A stretch of DNA of 64,000 nucleotides from Orthonyx spaldingii (Eukaryota > Chordata > Aves > Passeriformes > Orthonychidae): NCBI GenBank assembly GCA_013397795.1, contig VZTJ01001640.1, forward strand, positions 150,872 to 214,871. Reading direction: 5' to 3'. The notes beneath the pieces were generated by a model. That model was not told where the DNA came from. It saw only the letters and a program-made list of their open reading frames with translations, and made no database searches. Positions 25,701-38,773 of this stretch are shown here, one piece after another. Positions within the stretch are counted from its first letter, which is position 1. The number at the start of each line of letters is the position of its first letter. Both the position numbers and the translations under genes were made by a program.

Positions 25701-28100
25701 TTTCAGAAAATACAGAATTGGTATAGGAATATAATATAGTACAGAGCATTCAGAAGGGAGTAGGGAATGAGGCTACTAAGGTTAAAGTGTTAATGCATAA
25801 TAACAAGCAAATATTACGAAGTTTTGAGTTATAGAGAAACGGGGGGGAGAGTGGGACAGGCACATGGCCAAGAGACCTTTGTCCTTCTCCTCTCTCTGCC
25901 ATTAACAAGTCACACATTAACTTTGCTCTCACATGAGGCTCTGTACCTCACCGAAGAGCCTTGGGAATCCATAGGTGTCAGATGATTTTCAAGTTGCTGT
26001 TTATGGATGCTGCCATTGCTTCCATCTCACAGGGTAGAAGTGGGAAAACAGATTCGTGCACACTGTTTTAATTTAATGTGGATGTCTCCAAGGATTACCA
26101 CATTTTCCTGGGTCTGTGGGAAAGAGAGGCTAAACAGAGGCTAGGACTGGATATTTTTAAAACTTGGACAGTCCAAAGCCACCATAGCAAGGAATATAAG
26201 GGACCTGAATCCACTGATATATTTTAGTGACACCATTCAGACAGCAATATTTGGCCTTGTTTCTCCTGCAACATCCACATCCCTCCTACTCCACTGCATT
26301 TTAGTGAAAGGGGCAGATCATTCTTTGCCATTCATTTCTGCCCCTGGTTCCCACAGTCCTTCTGAACACCTGAAGAGCTGCCGCTTTAATAATTCGGTTG
26401 TCTTTTTGACAGGACCGAAGGAGTCTTTTTTAAGCTCCTGCAGCACTGTGGAGCAGCAGGCAGCAGACAGTGCATGATTGCACTGGGACTTCAGAGCAAA
26501 CTCCAGCTTGCTGTCAATGGCTGTGTGCCAGACAGCTCCGCCTGCAGAGAGCAAAGCCTTCCAGAAGGCTGAGCATCCAAAAAGGAGACTGTCAACATCC
26601 CCCTGAACAGTGAGTGGTGGAATAGCCACAGAAAAAGGGAGCAAGCTAGAAAATTGAGGTGTATGGGGAGAAGTGGCGTAAAAGGGCTAATTATCTTCCT
26701 ATTCCCCTCGTGCGCCTATTAAAGACCACCAAAAATAGCATCCACTTAAGGAGGAGGATTTTTCTTTTTTCCCGCCAGTTAAGTTAAATGGACATCCCAC
26801 CTGTTGCTTGGTGAGGTGAGATCACTCATGGAAGATGGAGTTGGCCAGAAGCCACCTCCTGACAGCGAGAGGCAGGTCTGAACAACAAAGTTTGGATCAA
26901 GATCTGAACTTCTCTCTCATCCAAATGTGCTTGGATCCGGAGGCTGGCTGACACCCATCTCTGCTACATCTACTCTGTGATTATGTGTGAATGGCCCTAT
27001 TGCTTCTCACTACACCCCATGTAATCACTTGCATTTGGGCATCATTCTGCAAGAAAATCTGCTGTCATGATGGCAAACGTGTGATGCTTTGCTGGATAGA
27101 GATTCATCCCTAACCCTCACAAGACATCAGTTCTCACCTGGGAACATGCTGAGCCTTACTGATGACAACTTCCATATTTACAGGTCTCATTATTAAGTCA
27201 GTTTGAACTCCAGGTTTAAACAGAGGATCCTTTCCCAAACTGGTATCAAAACACTGTGTGTTTGGCAGCCTGTGTGCATGTGCAGTGGGCCTGATCCTGA
27301 CTCTTCCTCCCCTCACATCTGGCTCGTGCCTGTGCAATCCCATGGACTTCAGTGGGATTGTTTCTGATCGGAGTTTGATGAATACCATATTTTCCTATGT
27401 ATCACCCACAGATTATCTATAAAAACTGTGGTTCATCAGCAGTGTAGTTTAGAGGCATATGTAAGTTATGTGAAGGGAAGTTTACTCTGGGGCCCCCTCT
27501 TTCCCAGTAGTCCCGTTGCCTCTAATTCCTCCCCATTTTCTTCCTTTACCCCAAAGTCCCACTGCTTCAGATTCCTCCCTACTTTGGGTTCTGCCCTGCC
27601 CTCTTCACCTCTGATTCTGTGTGGTTTGTGAGAAGCCATCTGAGGATGCATTTTCAAATGTCAATGCTTTTTAAGGAATACTCAATACACGAAAAGAGCA
27701 AGCTAACTGATTTTTTCCTAATTTTTTTTTTTCTATTTTTTTTTTTTCTTTTTCTGTTTGCTCTTTGAAAAATAGAAGGAAAGGAAATTGAAGAGAAATT
27801 TCAGTTTTCTAACTGAAATTGAATCTGGAAAAAAACCCATGCATTACATGAAATGTTTCATTTACTTGAAAATTATTATTATTTTAAACTTTTAAAATGT
27901 AAGTTTGTCTTAGCTCTAAAAATATCCTTCTAAAACAAAGAAATGGAATTATTTGTTTCAAGAACATTAAACCAAAAGATTCTGATTTTTTCTTTCCATG
28001 CACCCAATAAGTTATTCAGAATTTAACACATATTCTGGGAATATGTTTCTCAGGAAAAAAATGCCTTTAAAATCTACTCTTGATTAACATGAGGGAAGAG
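22780..28100. other. Non-coding stretch, no gene seen
   Basis: Nothing beyond short shadow frames was found. The interval 24520-24860 has a somewhat higher density of CpG-containing and unique-looking words (for example AATACCGAGACGATTTGTGG), which could mark a conserved element, but no clear motif cluster. A T-rich low-complexity patch lies at 27720-27757. Confidence 0.6.
27720..27757. repeat. T-rich low-complexity patch
   Basis: Two runs of 11 or more T separated by CTA, followed by CTTTTTC. This is simple low-complexity DNA with no attached repeat body recognised. Confidence 0.8.
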
Positions 28101-28139
28101 GTGAATCAGAGCCCCTGCATTTGAGGAATCATTTACTCA

Positions 28140-28330
28140 CCCTTAAGGTGGGAAAAATGAACAGAGGTGAAATCCATAATAATTTTTGGCACAGAAGCTC
28201 TCTTTTTGGAAGTCACGTACACAGCTGTGATGAACTGCAGATAATGCCATGTATCTCAGCCAAAGTCATACAGCAAATCTCTGGCAGAATCAGGAGTACA
28301 AGTGCACTATGTGTGGTTCCCTGCTACCTG
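28140..28330 (+). repeat. MIR-like ancient SINE fossil, plus orientation
   Basis: GGTGGGAAAAATGAACAGAGGTG and then CAGCCAAAGTCATACAGCAA followed by CTCTGGCAGAATCAGGAG reproduce, in order, the MIR-type core and 3' conserved words ('cattttacagatgaggaaactgaggc', 'cccaaggtcacacagc', 'ggcagagccgggat'). The 28256-28300 part is the clearest. It is strongly diverged, as expected for an element older than birds. Not aligned; the exact subfamily is unknown. Confidence 0.5.
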
Positions 28331-28574
28331 TAGTAACCACTTGTAAATGGTTATTTTATATAATTATGTGCAGATAGTCTATAACCAAAAGTATAATTTT
28401 CACTTGGTATTGTGTTCTTTCCAATTTTTTTAGAAAGTGAGGACTGTAGCAATCATGGCTGATGTCCTCTGTTGATCTTCAACGAAAACTGTGGTCTCAT
28501 TTCTTTGGAAAAGTATATAATAACTTCTGACCTCACATACACGTCAGCTACTGTCAGAAGAAAAAGGCAATAAA

Positions 28575-28740
28575 TAGTGCTATGCAAAGAAAACAAAATG
28601 ATTATCCTACAACCTAATAAGCAATTACAAAGGGCAAATTACTTTTATCCTCAGTAATTTTCTGCAATTAGATAATTAACATCAGAAGTATTAATGATCA
28701 TTTTAACAAATTACCATATAATTATAATGCGTTTCTTCAT
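28575..28740. promoter_or_regulatory. Candidate enhancer: homeodomain/POU-type cluster
   Basis: Over about 150 bases there are ATGCAAAG (28582-28589, octamer-like, close to ACAAAATG, SOX-like), GCAATTA (28621-28627), GCAATTAGATAATTAAC (28664-28680) and the 10-base palindrome AATGATCATT (28693-28702). No repeat or open frame accounts for it. Enhancer function is inferred from motif spacing. Confidence 0.35.
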
Positions 28741-28744
28741 TTAG

Positions 28745-31700
28745 TCTTACATATTGTACAAATCCTTCTAAGATTTGTCTATTAATTGAAAATACAATAT
28801 TTATTGGTTTAGCTGAGTAACAACCCACACCAGTAACCAAACCCATTAAAGAAATGCTGTACTGGTTGTAACTAGCTGTCACTCTGTGGTCACCAGAGCA
28901 ATTCTTAGTGGATGCAAGTGTCACTGACCAGGCTCAAATTAAGGATCAAAAGGAAAACTGCAATAGGTGACAATATTCACTGGGGTCACAGACCTAGAAA
29001 TGTCACATCTCTGGCTCGTGTTAACTTCAGCTGGAATGAAGGCTGAGAGTGGAACAAATGCACTCAGGAGTTTACAGGGCCAGCACATGCTGGTGGCAAT
29101 GCTGCTTCTTAGATTAATTAATTTCATAACATTTCCATAATACAGTTTTACTTAGTGTACTTTTCATAATCTAATTTTAGTTGAATTGCTTTGCACAATC
29201 TGCTCAAAATGTGTTTACGATTCAGAATTGTTAGAGTCCCCTTTTCATTTTGTGCTTAGCTGCCTTTGTAAAATCTGCCTAAATCGGTGAAATAAATTAG
29301 GGGAATGCTGCCAAAACTGGGTTTTGTACTATCCTAACATTCAAAGCAATTCACTTGGGCCAGGTTTTCAGCACTTCCCATGAATCCTCTCCTAGATGTA
29401 CATGAACAGGAGCACGACTGGAAGAGTGAGCTTCAGGAGCGCGCTAGAGATTTTTCTGTGGGAAGAGGATTTTGGACGTGGGGGCGGGTTTGGGAAGCTG
29501 ATTCCAAACCACCCATTTCCAATTTGGGAACAGATATGGCCCATGTGACCTAAGCATCTTGTCAAGACAGCTTGAATTTGAAATTGTGAATATGCATGTG
29601 GATGAGCTACAGACCCAAAAGTATTCACAGGATGATATGGCATATCTGTGTGAATAGACTGGAATTCACCCTTGGGCAAGAGGCTGGGAGAAACCTTGGA
29701 AAACTTGGCTCACATGAGATACAGATCCTACAGCTTTGCTATGACTCCCTTGGACAGTGTCAGTGGTATGTAAAACATATACTTGTAAAAAAATTCATGA
29801 TCCCCTTCTGACAATTCCTGAAGAGGGAAATGATTTGGAATAAATTATTCATTACAGAACTACTCAGCTTTGGCAACAAATCTGCAGGTTAAGGGCGAAG
29901 GGGAGCTATTCTATCTGCAATGGTGTGTTACAGGCATTCTCAATTTTGGAAGCTTTAGCTTTGTGAACAGTTGGTGATATCCTGCCCTTTTCTTCATTTC
30001 TCTGCCTTTTGGGAGCTCCTCTAAGATCCTTCCTCTTGAGAATCCTGTCCTTCACAGGACTCAGGATCCAGAGGGACAAAGCAGGGTTATTGCTGTTTAA
30101 AAAAAAAAATTGTGTTTCCTAGGAAAGACAGGTTCCAGCTCAGATTTCTTCACACCTTGATAATCCTTGTACTAATACAGTTTTCTGCCCCAGGTCTCTC
30201 ATTCCTGCAGTGTGCTCTTCTGTGTGTAGGTAAAACCAGAGAGAAATGAGCATCCAAGGACTTTTCAACAGCACCTTTGAAATAATAATAATAAATTTCA
30301 AGAGTCGTTTTCTTGCTTCTTGGGTAAAAGAATTGAGTTACTCCCATGCTTACATTTAATAATGTGGGGATATAAGGAATGAAGCTCAAGGCTGAACACA
30401 TCAGCCTGAAGGTTGTGGAGTATAATCCTTGTCCCACTAAGATCTGTGGCCCAACTTCCACTCTCTGGGCAGGGTAAGACAACACTCCAGATATCACTGG
30501 CCATTCATTTTCCTGGATATCGAACTTTTCTTTTTTTAATTAAAAAGAATGATTTTTTTTTCTCCTCCTGCCATTTCCAGCTGCCTGAACAGCTATGATG
30601 ACACCTTACAAAGTTGCCATTACATTAGTGATATTAGTATTAATCACACGTTGCTTGATACTGTAATTGAATAGTTTTTACGCAGATGATATTAACTGAT
30701 AAAATATGGCATCCTCATGAGAAAACATTACCTTGAAATATTAGTGTTATAATATGTTAATTTCTATGGAGGATACGAGTACAGATATATGAGGAGATGT
30801 AAATTTCCAGCACTTCTGCTGACAATTTCCATGTCAACATAATTCTTAGGAATTCATACTCACTATTTTGTGGTGACTTATATGATGATGTATAACAACT
30901 TAAGGGGCTTTAAAACACAGTATTTTGACTAATGGAGGTTGGTAAATAGCACACAGGACTGTTTCTTTCTCTCGATTCTAGGAAGGCTGATGCAAGCCCT
31001 TGGTATCTCCAGGAAGTCACCAACCTGAATGTTGAATCCCAAAGCAGGTGCTCAAATGGCTCTGGGCACTTTGCAGCTGCATGTTAGCAGTAAGAATAAA
31101 GGTTTTTATATTACAAATTGAGAGTGATATAAAATAATAATAAAGAAAAAAAAACGGGGAGATAAAGGGTAGGTGGTTAGTTCTGCATGTCTGGCAAAGC
31201 TGTCAGAAACTGGATTTTGGTAGTAATGTGACTGATAAAACATAGTACAGACAGTTTATCGTGGCTGTAGACTTCTAATTCTCATCTATCTTACGTTTTC
31301 TGCATGCTTATCCGCAAGAAAAGTTGAATTTGACTGTGCTTATTAGGATACCCTGAAGTGAAGTGTGTCAGGGCCTTGAACTCCTGGACAGAAAACACAA
31401 GGCCCACAGCACCCTGCCTCGTTAGTAACTCTTATTGCCAGGGGAAAGTTTACGTCAAGGCAACTCCTGTTGCCTTGCTGGCTTCTGACTGAATGCCAGT
31501 GCTGCCCATAAGTTCCTCAAGAAACAATCTGGAAAAAACAAGACAAGAACCTGAGGGTGGAGAGGGGCACCCTGAAGACAGGAGAGATGACAGCAACAGG
31601 GGCTCTTGCATCCATAAAGAGGCAGCTAACCTGGCTGCTTGCTCTCTCTTGGGCTAATCTGAATTAATTGGAGCTATTTGTGCCTTTGATACTCAAATGC

Positions 31701-34080
31701 AGAGCCTGGGGGTGGGAGTTCTCATGAAACAAGTGGCCACTTGGGAGAGCCGTCCCAGGTCCAATCATGTCATGGGCTCATTTGTCTCCCACAGTAATTC
31801 ACTACTCACTTCAGTCACTTTAAATGTAAAACAGCTGCTGCTGCTTAGCCCTCTTTTAAGGTACCTAACCAGCAGCTTTAAACCAATCCTGAATGGGTCC
31901 CATCCCATAATAGTCTCCCACACAGTGGTCATTTGGAAACAATTAACCCTTGATTCAAGATCCTCTTAAAGAATCCTTTTCCAGGCTCTCCTCTGCTGTG
32001 GCTCATTGCATCCTTGCCTTGCCCCTTACATGGGAACAGCTTTATCCTTTGGGATTGCTGTGGCTTGTGCAGCAGTAACCACCTCTGTGTACCAGGGTTG
32101 CTGTATGGATTTTGGGCCAACCCTGTCTGCACTGAAGAAAATTGAAGGTATCACATAAAACAGACTGGTGCTTTATTAAAAAAAAAAAAAAAAAAAGAAA
32201 AAAAGACAAATTATTTGTTTCTTCTCTCTGCTTCTCCTCCTGCAGTACCTGGGGGTCTTGTTCACTTCACACATGTTTGGCACGGCTGCTACCCCTCGCC
32301 TTGCTCAGTCTCTGGTGATATGATGAACTGGAGATTAATCTGTTTTAAGGGGAAGCATCTGGCTTTGAGCTAATAAAATATCAATTTGTAACAGGGAGGA
32401 AAAGGCTCAGCGAGAGGTCTGCATGCTTAGGGCTTTGAGACCCAATTTGATTCGGGAGTTTAATGCCACTTGTGAATTTTAGGCTGTGCTCTGAGCACTT
32501 CAAAACCTTTCTCCATGCAGTGGTCTCAACTTTCTCCAGAAGTCCTGTGTTTTCAGGCTGTTGTTGGGGGTATCTCCCAGCTCTGAATCCTGCAGGGCTG
32601 CCCCTCCCAGGCACCCCCCCACCTCTCCCTTTTCCTAATGGCTCCGTGGCCAGATGTGGTGGCCCCTTGCTGGGATGTCAAACTGGCAACACCCTTGATC
32701 CAGGCAGACAGACACTCAATAGCCAACTTCTGGAAAACCTCCCCCCGCACTGGCCGGCTCTGACACAAACCAGCTGAAGACATTGCAATGCCAGAAAGTG
32801 TTACAGCTGGGCTGCCTGACAGATTGGCAGCACACACGCTGATTTGGGGACTGTATTTGGGGGCCCGCGAAGTGCTCACTGTCCAGGCACCGAGCCACTA
32901 ATCACAGTTTACATTAGGCAATCAGATACTTTTCAACTACTGAATGATCTGCTCTTTCCCCTCCGTTTTTCACCTTACAGGACCCAGTGTGTGTGTACAG
33001 CACCTCGGTGCTCCACATCTGCATCATGTTTTGAGCCGTATCTAATGCACAGCTCCCAACCTCAGCTGAGGCAGCCACAAGGAGTCCAAATCACTGCTGC
33101 TCTCCTTCCTCCTCCCACTCCCCCAGCCTGACTTTTGCCTGTTTCTGTGCTGAATCACTTGATTAATTTAACCTGGGGGTTACCTACTTACGGAAAAGTC
33201 CTACAGGACTTCATGTAAAGAGAAAGGCTTCGTGTCATTCTATAGGAGTCTGCCAGCATATAGAATCCTATGAGTGGCTTTAGGTGCAGCTCCAGAGATC
33301 AGATCTTCCCTGAAAACAATAGATTTTAGAGTCATTTTTCTGGCATGCTGCTGGCTTAATCACTTTTACGTAGAAGTGTTTCATTAGGAATGAATCTATG
33401 TCAGCCCCATGTGCCAATTCTGATCCCTGCCTTGGCCCAGCCACCATGCAGGAGATATATGTTCGTGTAAGATAAGTGTGCCATGGCTGGATGTCTAATG
33501 AATATGGCCTCATTTAGAATAAGAAGGACTTAGACCTGGCTCCGACCCAGAGGTTCTATTCCAAAGAAATGCTGACATTTCGGAAAACCTGGGTCCCTGT
33601 CAGAATAAATAGAATGAAATTTTTATCTTTCCCAAGCCAAAAAAAAGGTGCTCTGAAAAATGCACACAGTATTGAAACATTAAAAACCACTTACGTGCCA
33701 ATTTAAGGAAAATATGTAAACACAAAACATGAAAATTCATATTTTAATATAAACATTCAAGTGAAATTTACAGAAATGTTTTGATGTTGCTGAAATGAGA
33801 TAACTCCCCACCAAGTTTTTTTGCCACAGCTGACCTATTCCTATGAAAATGTTTTGATTTTGATGAATCTGTGTAGTTCCCACCGATAATTATTTTGTAA
33901 AAAGAAAGAAAACAAATTTCATCATGTGAGAGAACCTCAGAGTTTTCCTGTTGAAGGAGGATTTATCACCAATATCTAAATAAACTCCCAACTGTCCCAA
34001 GTTTGCTTGTGAAGAGTAAACGCAAGCAGAGCAAGAAGGTGCTTTAATGGTTCAATAAATGCTAAACTGTGCTTTGTTGG
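28745..34080. other. Non-coding stretch, no gene seen
   Basis: No recognised gene or repeat. An A-rich run at 32178-32203 is noted separately. Frames at 31697-31969 and 32463-32879 are open on both strands and show no protein-like features. Confidence 0.6.
32178..32203. repeat. A-rich homopolymer (A19 then interrupted)
   Basis: Nineteen A followed by GAAAAAAAG. It could be an eroded retroposon tail, but the preceding sequence (GGTGCTTTATT) matches no element I know, so it is recorded only as a homopolymer. Confidence 0.8.
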
Positions 34081-34084
34081 GTTA

Positions 34085-34205
34085 ATATTGCCCTCTTCAC
34101 TCTTCCTTCGCAGACATTGCAGCCAGTCTTTGCCAATTATGGCTCAATTTCCCTATATAAAACGTGCAAAGGCTGCTGCTTACCTTTCTTAAGTTCTCCT
34201 CCTAC
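34085..34205. promoter_or_regulatory. Possible conserved element with splice-acceptor-like tract
   Basis: CCCTCTTCACTCTTCCTTCGCAG (ending 34113) looks like a polypyrimidine tract plus AG, and is followed by 31 open codons to a TAA at about 34207-34209. A TATATAAAACGTGCAAAG word lies downstream. It could be an unannotated RNA exon or a cis-element. The peptide is not recognised and I lean to a non-coding element. Confidence 0.15.
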
Positions 34206-34209
34206 ATAA

Positions 34210-36110
34210 AGCACTGGCAAGCACCAATTAACCTTATTACCCAATTCCTGTGTGTAAACACAACGCTGACATGAAGTGGGCACCCACACTGTAGTGCAGA
34301 TACACAAAAAATAAAAGAACAGGGCTTACTTTGGGCCCAGATTGTAGTTTTATGCTTCCAGGGCAGAGCTGAAGACTGTTTATTTCCTTCCCTGGTGAAC
34401 TTGGAATGTGACAACCAACAAACCTCAAAATGTGAGAGGAAAAGGCCGCGGATGAGGAAAGTACAGTGCATAGCTGGGGAGGCACTGTGTGCAAGCACAC
34501 ACACTTAGAGTCTGAGCGAGAGCAGAGTGGACTTGAGAGATGGATTACGCATTCAGGCAACTTCAATGTGCCACTAATAAAATTAAGTGTTGGAACATAA
34601 ATGTTTTAATTTTAGTGCAAATGCTCCAAGCAATACCCCCTCCTGCACCCTTCTTTCCCACCCCCAGCCTACACTAATCCATTTAGAGACAAATTTACAT
34701 TTTATTTCTCCAAACCCTATTAGCATTAATATAAAGGTCAGCACTGAAAAGGCAGCTTCAGAAGCTAATGTGCCAGTGTGCTGTGCTCTGTGACCAGATG
34801 AGGGCACGTGGGTCTCTCACCCACTGAGTCTGACAAGAATTTGTAATTTAAGAGGGCGGTCCTTCTCTCCCAACATCCCCACAGCTCATGGAGATGATCA
34901 GGTCACCCTCTGGAAACCAAATGGGGCTGCTTTTCCTGATATCAGAAGGGGCAAAGGGGAAGAAATTGCTCTGTGAAAAGCCTTTGATGTCATGGAAAAA
35001 GCTATCTATTACATATATTGACAATGTTTAAAGGCATTTGGGGAAAACAACATTCGTTTTGGAAACAGTTCAGCTTCAATAGCGACATGCTTTGGGTGTC
35101 CCTTATCGAGTATTTTATTAAGGGATTATGTGGGGTGCAAACAGAGTAGTGCTGGTTGGGATATTTGGCCTCTCAGCCCATCTTTGCTTCTGAAGGAGTC
35201 CAAAATGTCCATCAGGAGTATCCCTGCTGCTGAGTGGTGATGTCAGAGCCTTGAAGAGAAACTGATTCTGGTTTCAGAAGTGCAAAATATCTGTACGAGA
35301 GCTCTATGAGCTTGATGTGGTTTGAGGTTTGGTTCCAACTGAGAGCCCCGCCCTGGGGAAAAGCTGAGTAACCCAGAGTAATCCCATTGAATGTACTGGG
35401 CCTTCTTCTGTGTATAAAATTACTTACGTGCTAATTTTTCAGAGGATCCGAGCCAAGGATATTGACCATGCATGCTGGACATCTAATTGACTCATGGCTT
35501 TGTGTCTAAATCATGTGAATTTCATCTCAAGTTTCAAACAGATGTTTGCTCTGAAATCCTCAGACTTAAACAGGAATGAAGTCAGCTTCATGTTCTGGAT
35601 CAAGATCCTGTGAAATTCCTATTTTTGTATAATCACAAAGCAGATGCCAGGGTAAAGCCGAGTGGTCCAAATTAACGTCGTTCCTCCAGGCAAACTACAT
35701 CATCCATTACATTTGTTTTTCCCCCCTTATACTTTGTGGGATCTTCTTCCTCCTACTCCTACCACTATTACTACTAATCTGACATTAAAAGCTAAAGATT
35801 TCTTTTGAAAACCCCCTAAAAATAATAAATCTCAAGCCCCAAATAAGCTCTCAAGCTACTCCAGGCCGAGCTGTCTAATTCAAGGATAAACTGATAGAAC
35901 AGGTGGAGATGCCAAATGTCATTAAGTTTGCCAGAGCCCAGTGCTGAGGAACACAAAGGTGAGAAGCATATTCCACAACAAATGACCCCTGGCTGGGAGC
36001 TCCCTGCTACCAGTCCCCCTTGCTTTTAAATTAAACCAGTAAGCCTACTTGAGTGTCTATCTTGTTTCATTTGATTCCACTCCAGGGGAAATGCAGCCTC
36101 TCAGTTAAAG
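34210..36110. other. Non-coding stretch, no gene seen
   Basis: Only short frames occur. An imperfect CTC/CTA repeat lies at about 35743-35778. No repeat family or RNA gene was recognised. Confidence 0.6.
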
Positions 36111-36118
36111 CTTTTAGA

Positions 36119-36134
36119 GTTTCACATGTGAAAC
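36119..36134. repeat. 16-base perfect palindrome GTTTCACATGTGAAAC
   Basis: The palindrome contains TCACATGTGA, the extended E-box (M-box) consensus bound by MITF/TFE family dimers, and its TTTCACA halves also resemble T-box half-sites. About one 16-base perfect palindrome is expected by chance in 64 kb, so the motif match rather than the symmetry is the point. Confidence 0.85.
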
Positions 36135-36169
36135 CATGACATGGAGGCTCCTGGAGCTTGTGTGGAGGA

Positions 36170-36265
36170 CTGAGGCAAGAGATTTGAATTCAGTTTCTGC
36201 CCCTACTACAAGGCGTGGTCATATTGTTTCACCTCATGCCTCAGTTTCCTTTTCTTATAAATGTG
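36170..36265 (-). repeat. MIR-like ancient SINE fossil, minus orientation
   Basis: GATTTGAATTCAGTTTCTGC, CCCTACTACA, GTGGTCATATTGTTTCACCT and CATGCCTCAGTTTCCTTTTC followed by TTATAAATG follow the reverse complement of MIR in order ('gattcgaatcccggctctgcc', 'acttactag', 'tgtgaccttgggcaagttacttaacct', 'tgcctcagtttcctcatctgtaaaatg'). This is the most readable MIR-like copy in the window. Confidence 0.6.
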
Positions 36266-38743
36266 CATGCCCAAAAAGCACTTTTTAAAAATCCAGGTGG
36301 AAATATGTGTAGTGTGCCTTTTTTTGTACATTCTGAGAGTGTTTCAGCACCTTCTTGAATTCTCAGGGTTGTATTAGTGATCTTCATTTAACTCGCTTTT
36401 CAAACAGAAACTCATAAATAAAGAATCAATAGAAAAGCCCAGATGTGTCTCCATAGGTGAGGGCTGCAGGAATGCCATAGTTTTCATACCATCACACAGG
36501 CAGACATTTGGAAGATTAGGGGCTGCTGAATGCATCGCTGGGGATCAGCACAAAGTTATTTGCAGTTGTTTCTGTAATCGTGCTGCTCAGGGAGAAAATT
36601 CACAGTATGTCTTGCTGTCTACCCAACCCCCAGCCATGCACCCTGGCACCCTGCTGGGGGGTGCTAACGCCCTGTGCCGTGCTAGAAGACATGCAAATTA
36701 ATTAAGTGGCTAAACACTTGTTCTGTGTTTGTTTCTTTCCTGTTATGGTTTGGTGGGTTTTTTGGTTTTTTTTTTTTAAATTTAAATCTGTTCAGGACTT
36801 TTTGATAGGGCCACAAATAGTTTTCATGCATGGTAAATATAAGGCTGGTCATTTGTGAGCTCACTTAACATGAGTTGGGATGGAAAGATTAGGGTCTCTA
36901 ATCCATAGATTCATATTAATTAACACAAACATCCTATTTTCAGAGGACAGAAGCCAACTTTTAATAGTGTGCATTTGATTCCATAGTCTCCAAGAAGCAA
37001 TGGTTCTATCCTTCCCTATCTAACTTCCATGGTCAGGTGGACGAGAAGAAAAAAAGGGACAGTGTAACTTTCATTCTTAGCCTGGTGACTTTCACCTGAT
37101 CTCCCATTGCCTACATGGCTGGACAGGCATTCCTGCTCCTATGCCTGTCCATTCTTGGTAATTCTGAATCTGTCAGGAAATTTCAGACAAATTTAAAAGA
37201 GAAAACTTTTTAAATTCTTCAAGTTTGATAAAAACAGATGGACAGAGATATGAGGCTCTGATAATGCACGCATTGAGACAAAGACCCTAACTTTTCTGAC
37301 CCTAATGTGACCAGAGAATTCACATCAGAAAACCATTGCCAATGCTCTGCTCACAGGCAAGGCTTCAGCTGATATTTTCAGCTTCTTGGATATCAGAGAT
37401 TCTAAGGACAGCCTTTGCTGTCACAGGAAACCAAGTGGTTCTAATTCTGTTAGCTGCTTGCCTATTTGTTGCTTGGATAGACAGTTTCACCAAGCAATAA
37501 AAAACTGAGCAAGCTGATTCCAACTAGAAAGTTGTATTTTGTCAACAGATCGCAGGGAAACAACTCCATGAACTTCGGTGGTTACTGATTCACATTGTGA
37601 TGAATAAGACAATCAGGTCTCCCCATACATCATCAGGTAGTAGATGTTGAAGGATTTTACTACTTTAAGTCTCGTGTTCTAAAACTTCGCTGATGTTCCT
37701 GTCAGAACTGAAAGAGAAGTTTGCATTCGTGAAGGATAAATCTCATAAAGCATCAGGCAGGAGTGCTTCCTTTGATTAGGGAGACAGGACTTCCAGTGCT
37801 GTGCCAACACAATTAGAACTTCCTTGATTTTTAAAATGTTTAAAATTTTGGGCAGCAAACTCATGAAATATGGATTTTCCTTGGAGATGCCATTTAGTTC
37901 TTGTTTTCCTTTGGGCAGGCCATGGAAAAGTACTTATGGATGTTTTTGTTTCTTTGTTTTTCCTAAAGTTAATTGAGCCCAAGCCCCCAGTAGCGAGGTA
38001 CCTGACTGTTGGTTTTATGGACCACATCTGCACAGTATGGGCCAAGCCTTCCAATCCTGTAGACCTGTTCAGCTGTACAGAAGTCAACAGAGCCACAATA
38101 AATGTGGAAACTCTGCTGTGAATGTGTCCCCTAACGTTCACTACAGCTCTCAAAGTCTGGCCCAGCTTTTTACTGAGTGCAAAACTAGGAATGAGCACTT
38201 TTTTAGGCACCAGTTTATTGGCTGGTTGTTAAAAACCTGGTTGGGGATTTGGAGAGGGGAATCTGTGGGTTCTTAAACTGAGGATGTTCAGAGGTGTCCT
38301 GAGGACTTCTTTTGACAGAGGTTTGAATTGCTCTTCACTGTAATTGAAACACCTAGAAGTGACTTTACATCTAATTTAGATCAGATGGGGAGGGTGCAAG
38401 GAGTAGCCCTCAGCAGATCCAGACAAGGTGATTTTTGATTTCGTAAATCCAAACATGTATATTTTAGTTTCATAGTGACCTACACTTTGTAAACATGTGG
38501 GTCCCCACGATGACATCTGCACAGGGATAATATGGCACTGGAGAAATAAAGAAAACCAGACACCCTGCAGTGAGGAAGACATCAAATTAAAACTCTTTAA
38601 AGAAATCTCTCACTTCCTATTTGCTAAATCACTCATTTTGTAAATGTCTTTGCTGTTGGTGCTACCACATTTAATATGATCAATAGCCTTATTCTCTAGT
38701 GGTCCCCCAATTGACTGGTTGAAGATGCCAGGCAGGAGAAAAA

Positions 38744-38773
38744 GGGGGTGGGATGTGGAGTGAGGGGGCTGGG
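38744..38773 (+). other. Potential G-quadruplex-forming tract
   Basis: Four G blocks on the plus strand read GGGGG-T-GGG-(11 bases)-GGGGG-CT-GGG. Two loops are short and one is 11 bases, slightly beyond the classical 7-base limit. Folding is possible but not certain. Confidence 0.4.

Noticed and set aside
37776..38210. 144-codon minus-strand frame
   Set aside because: Overlaps plus-strand frames at 37870-38276, has no recognisable family or splice context, and was judged a chance frame.
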